Shown in pieces: positions 62,176 to 64,000 of a DNA stretch of 64,000 bases. Location: assembly GCF_003925875.1 (NCBI RefSeq), contig NZ_AP019309.1, positions 1,612,001 through 1,676,000 on the forward strand. The letters are read 5' to 3'. The position numbers and the translations under genes are program-made. Below the pieces are notes generated by a model. It had not been told where the DNA came from. It made no database searches and saw only the letters and a list, made by a program, of their open reading frames with translations. Origin of the DNA: Intestinibaculum porci (GTDB taxonomy: Bacteria; Bacillota_I; Bacilli_A; Erysipelotrichales; Coprobacillaceae). How positions within the stretch are numbered: position 1 is the stretch's first letter; every line of letters begins with the position of its first letter.

Positions 62176-63066
62176 TTATGTTCTCCTTTTACTGCCAGGA
62201 TGGTATTTGGTATAATCCTTTTTTATTTTTGCGTGGTTGACGTGGGTATAGATCGTTGTCGTAGAAATATCACTATGCCCTAATAGTTCCTGAATACTGC
62301 GCAGATCCGCATTTTCTTCAAGAAGCGTCGTCGCAAAAGTATGTCTGAGTTTATGGGGTGTAAAATGGGTTTTGACCCCAGATGCCTGAGCGCGGTTATT
62401 TAAGATCCGATAGAAGTTTTCGCGACTGATTGGTTTGCCGTATTTACCGACAAAAAGAAGCAGACTGCCCTCTTTATTTAGCTCTGGTCGATCATTGTAA
62501 AGATAGTTTTTGATCTGCTTTAAAGTGATTTCATCAAGAGGAATAATGCGCTCCTTATCCCCTTTCCCAATCACATCGAGGGTGCGCGCATGAAAGTTAA
62601 CATCACTCACCTTCAAGTGGACCATTTCACTTACTCGTAAGCCGCTGTTGATTAATAAGGCAATCATACAGGCATCTCGATGATCAACCGGCTCATCACC
62701 AGTGATCGAGGCGAGCACCTGGGCGACTTCCTGTAAAGAGACTGTTTCTGGCAGTTTTTCACTTTGCTTTGGTAAATCAAAGGCTTCCATCATATTGGTT
62801 GTCATGATGCCTTCACGCATCAGATACTTGCTAAACTGACGAAAAGCGACCATCTTTCGCTGCATTGAGGATGCGCTGTAATGATCATGACCATAAGCTA
62901 AATAGGAAGAAATATCTTCCTGGGTGATTTCTTCTATCATCTCTTTATGGAGATAATCCATCAGCTGCGTAAGATCATCAATATAGCTGATCACGGTATT
63001 TTCACTGCGTCCTTTTTCTAAGGTTAAATAGGTTTTAAATTCACGAATTGCCTCGATGCATCTCAT
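62176..63066 (-). CDS. xerD: Site-specific tyrosine recombinase XerD
   Basis: 296 residues. The N-terminal SAM-like core-binding domain spans about 1-90; the catalytic domain has the R in S-G-L-R-V-S-E, K in G-K-G-D-K-E-R, H-x2-R in P-H-K-L-R-H-T-F-A-T, H in L-G-H-S-D and the nucleophile Y in T-I-Y-T-H-V. It resolves chromosome dimers at dif with a partner Xer protein. The chromosomal context beside deoB supports XerD rather than a mobile-element integrase. It is 53 nt downstream of dinB. Confidence 0.94.
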   Translation of the reverse strand: MRCIEAIREFKTYLTLEKGRSENTVISYIDDLTQLMDYLHKEMIEEITQEDISSYLAYGHDHYSASSMQRKMVAFRQFSKYLMREGIMTTNMMEAFDLPKQSEKLPETVSLQEVAQVLASITGDEPVDHRDACMIALLINSGLRVSEMVHLKVSDVNFHARTLDVIGKGDKERIIPLDEITLKQIKNYLYNDRPELNKEGSLLLFVGKYGKPISRENFYRILNNRAQASGVKTHFTPHKLRHTFATTLLEENADLRSIQELLGHSDISTTTIYTHVNHAKIKKDYTKYHPGSKRRT

Positions 63067-63119
63067 AAACTCACCTTCTTTATTATATCAAGTTACGTGT
63101 TTCTTTGCCAATTATATGA

Positions 63120-64000
63120 TTAATGTGTCTTTTCTCCTTTTAACAAGCTGCTTGCTTTCATTAAATGGAAGTCATTTTCCTTATTAAAGGTTTTAATAAT
63201 ATCATCAACCTTTAATTCATGCGGTTCTTCTTTCACAGGTTCATCAAATATTGACATCTGAATTTTTAACTGATCCTTGCGGACGACATTATTCAGAGTG
63301 ATGCCAATGAGGCGCACCGGCTTATGATTATAGTGTTCACGAAAGAGCATCATCGCATAAGAAAAAATTCTTTCAAAATCATTCGTATAGGAAGAAATAT
63401 TCATCTGTCTAGTAATATGATTGGCCAGATCATAACGGATAGTAATAGAAATATTATTAGAGACCATATTGCTCTTCTGTGCTCTTGATGAGACATTGAG
63501 GGCAATTTCTTTAAAACGGTCTTCTAATAACTTTTCATCACTGATATCTTCTTCAAAAGTGGTCGTATTACCAATGGATTTAACATCTGTTTCCTGATAA
63601 ATGACCTTGGCATCATCACGACCATTCGCTTTATTGTAATAAATCAGGGCATGACGACCTAAAAGCTGGCGTAATGTCTGATAATTGGCATAGTTTGCCA
63701 CATCCCCAATCGTTTCAATACCAGCCGCTTTCAGCTTCGGCGCGGTTTTTTTGCCAATGCCAAAAAAGGCATCGACAGGAAGCGGCCAAAGAAGCTGTTT
63801 AATATTTGACCTGGTTAACATCGTAATCCCCATCGGCTTACGCATATCACTCGCCATTTTGGCTAAGAACTTATTAGGAGCAATACCAATTGAACATGGT
63901 AAATGGAGCTCTCGCATAATCCGCTGCTGAATTTCTAAAGCTAAATCCGCCGGATGGATATGATGTTCAATAATATAATCGCTGACATTTACGTAACATT
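63120..64000 (-). CDS. dinB: DNA polymerase IV (DinB), start beyond the window
   Basis: About 293 C-terminal residues of a Y-family polymerase are visible. The frame is open to the window edge, through Y-V-N-V-S-D-Y, then S-I-G-I-A-P-N-K-F-L-A-K-M-A-S-D, a helix-hairpin-helix segment D-A-F-F-G-I-G-K-K-T-A-P-K-L, and the little-finger domain. The N-terminal palm with the first catalytic aspartate lies outside. Pol IV copies past lesions at low fidelity. The C-terminal end (I-Q-M-S-I-F-D-E-P) holds a QxxLF-like beta-clamp-binding motif. An internal ATG at 63917 is not the start. Confidence 0.95.
   Translation of the reverse strand, partial: CYVNVSDYIIEHHIHPADLALEIQQRIMRELHLPCSIGIAPNKFLAKMASDMRKPMGITMLTRSNIKQLLWPLPVDAFFGIGKKTAPKLKAAGIETIGDVANYANYQTLRQLLGRHALIYYNKANGRDDAKVIYQETDVKSIGNTTTFEEDISDEKLLEDRFKEIALNVSSRAQKSNMVSNNISITIRYDLANHITRQMNISSYTNDFERIFSYAMMLFREHYNHKPVRLIGITLNNVVRKDQLKIQMSIFDEPVKEEPHELKVDDIIKTFNKENDFHLMKASSLLKGEKTH

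Noticed and set aside
62176-63066. Integrase of a mobile element
   Set aside because: It is adjacent to deoB with one-base spacing and has XerD length and motifs, so it is the chromosomal recombinase.

Overview
The window is low-GC Firmicutes chromosome. Several features fit a gut-type Erysipelotrichia/Coprobacillaceae-like anaerobe: strong AGGAGG ribosome sites, intrinsic terminators after most units, T-box regulation, an ISL3-type IS, Wadjet, a GPH symporter with a GH36 alpha-galactosidase, and a deoB-xerD-dinB neighbourhood. UGA is used as an ordinary stop in many genes. The taxonomic placement is an impression from gene content, not a measured result.

Bases 1-25,100 are mostly ordinary chromosome: the start of a SstT-like symporter (cut by the window edge), a DUF2156/GNAT protein, purF, a DUF975 membrane protein, ISL3-type IS copy 1 (transposase broken by a TGG-to-TGA change), an AIM24-family protein, and a four-gene Wadjet plasmid-defence operon in the order jetD-jetA-jetB-jetC. 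A T-box-controlled BASS transporter follows. Next is an ABC exporter locus: a small secreted protein, a lipoprotein frameshifted in a G7 tract, a two-half permease and an ATPase. A marR-pirin-TMEM175 operon and a GGDEF/EAL phosphodiesterase close the segment.

Bases 25,200-44,160 are an accessory island. At its centre is a Tn7-like transposon of about 14.5 kb (approximately 26,644-41,163). Its operon is tniQ-tnsA-tnsB-tnsC, with tnsB split across two overlapping frames. The ends carry short repeats built on a 19-bp motif: six direct copies at the left and three inverted copies at the right. The cargo is a type I restriction-modification system (hsdM, hsdS, a GIY-YIG/DUF4357 protein, hsdR, a XRE regulator). 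The hsdS gene encodes three target-recognition domains. A run of 22 TCTG tetranucleotides separates the second and third, so unit gain or loss should switch between a canonical two-TRD subunit and a three-TRD fusion. The right end abuts, head to tail, a second truncated left end with a truncated tnsC. Older tnsC relics lie at 25.8-26.3 kb (opposite strand) and 43.4-43.6 kb. The island therefore looks like a repeated landing place for related elements, lying between a broken acyltransferase gene and the galactoside operon.

Bases 44,200-58,000 are catabolic and transport genes, mostly on the minus strand: alpha-galactosidase, GPH symporter and a glycosyltransferase-like protein in one operon; an AGCS amino-acid symporter with homocysteine S-methyltransferase; a DMT exporter; a ketopantoate-reductase-like protein; and a four-gene iron-siderophore ABC importer with a clear promoter and dyad operator. 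IS copy 2 (58,195-59,759, intact transposase) lies within the remains of a YkvI-like membrane protein gene. The right edge is housekeeping: PspC, small membrane proteins, deoB, xerD and the start-truncated dinB.
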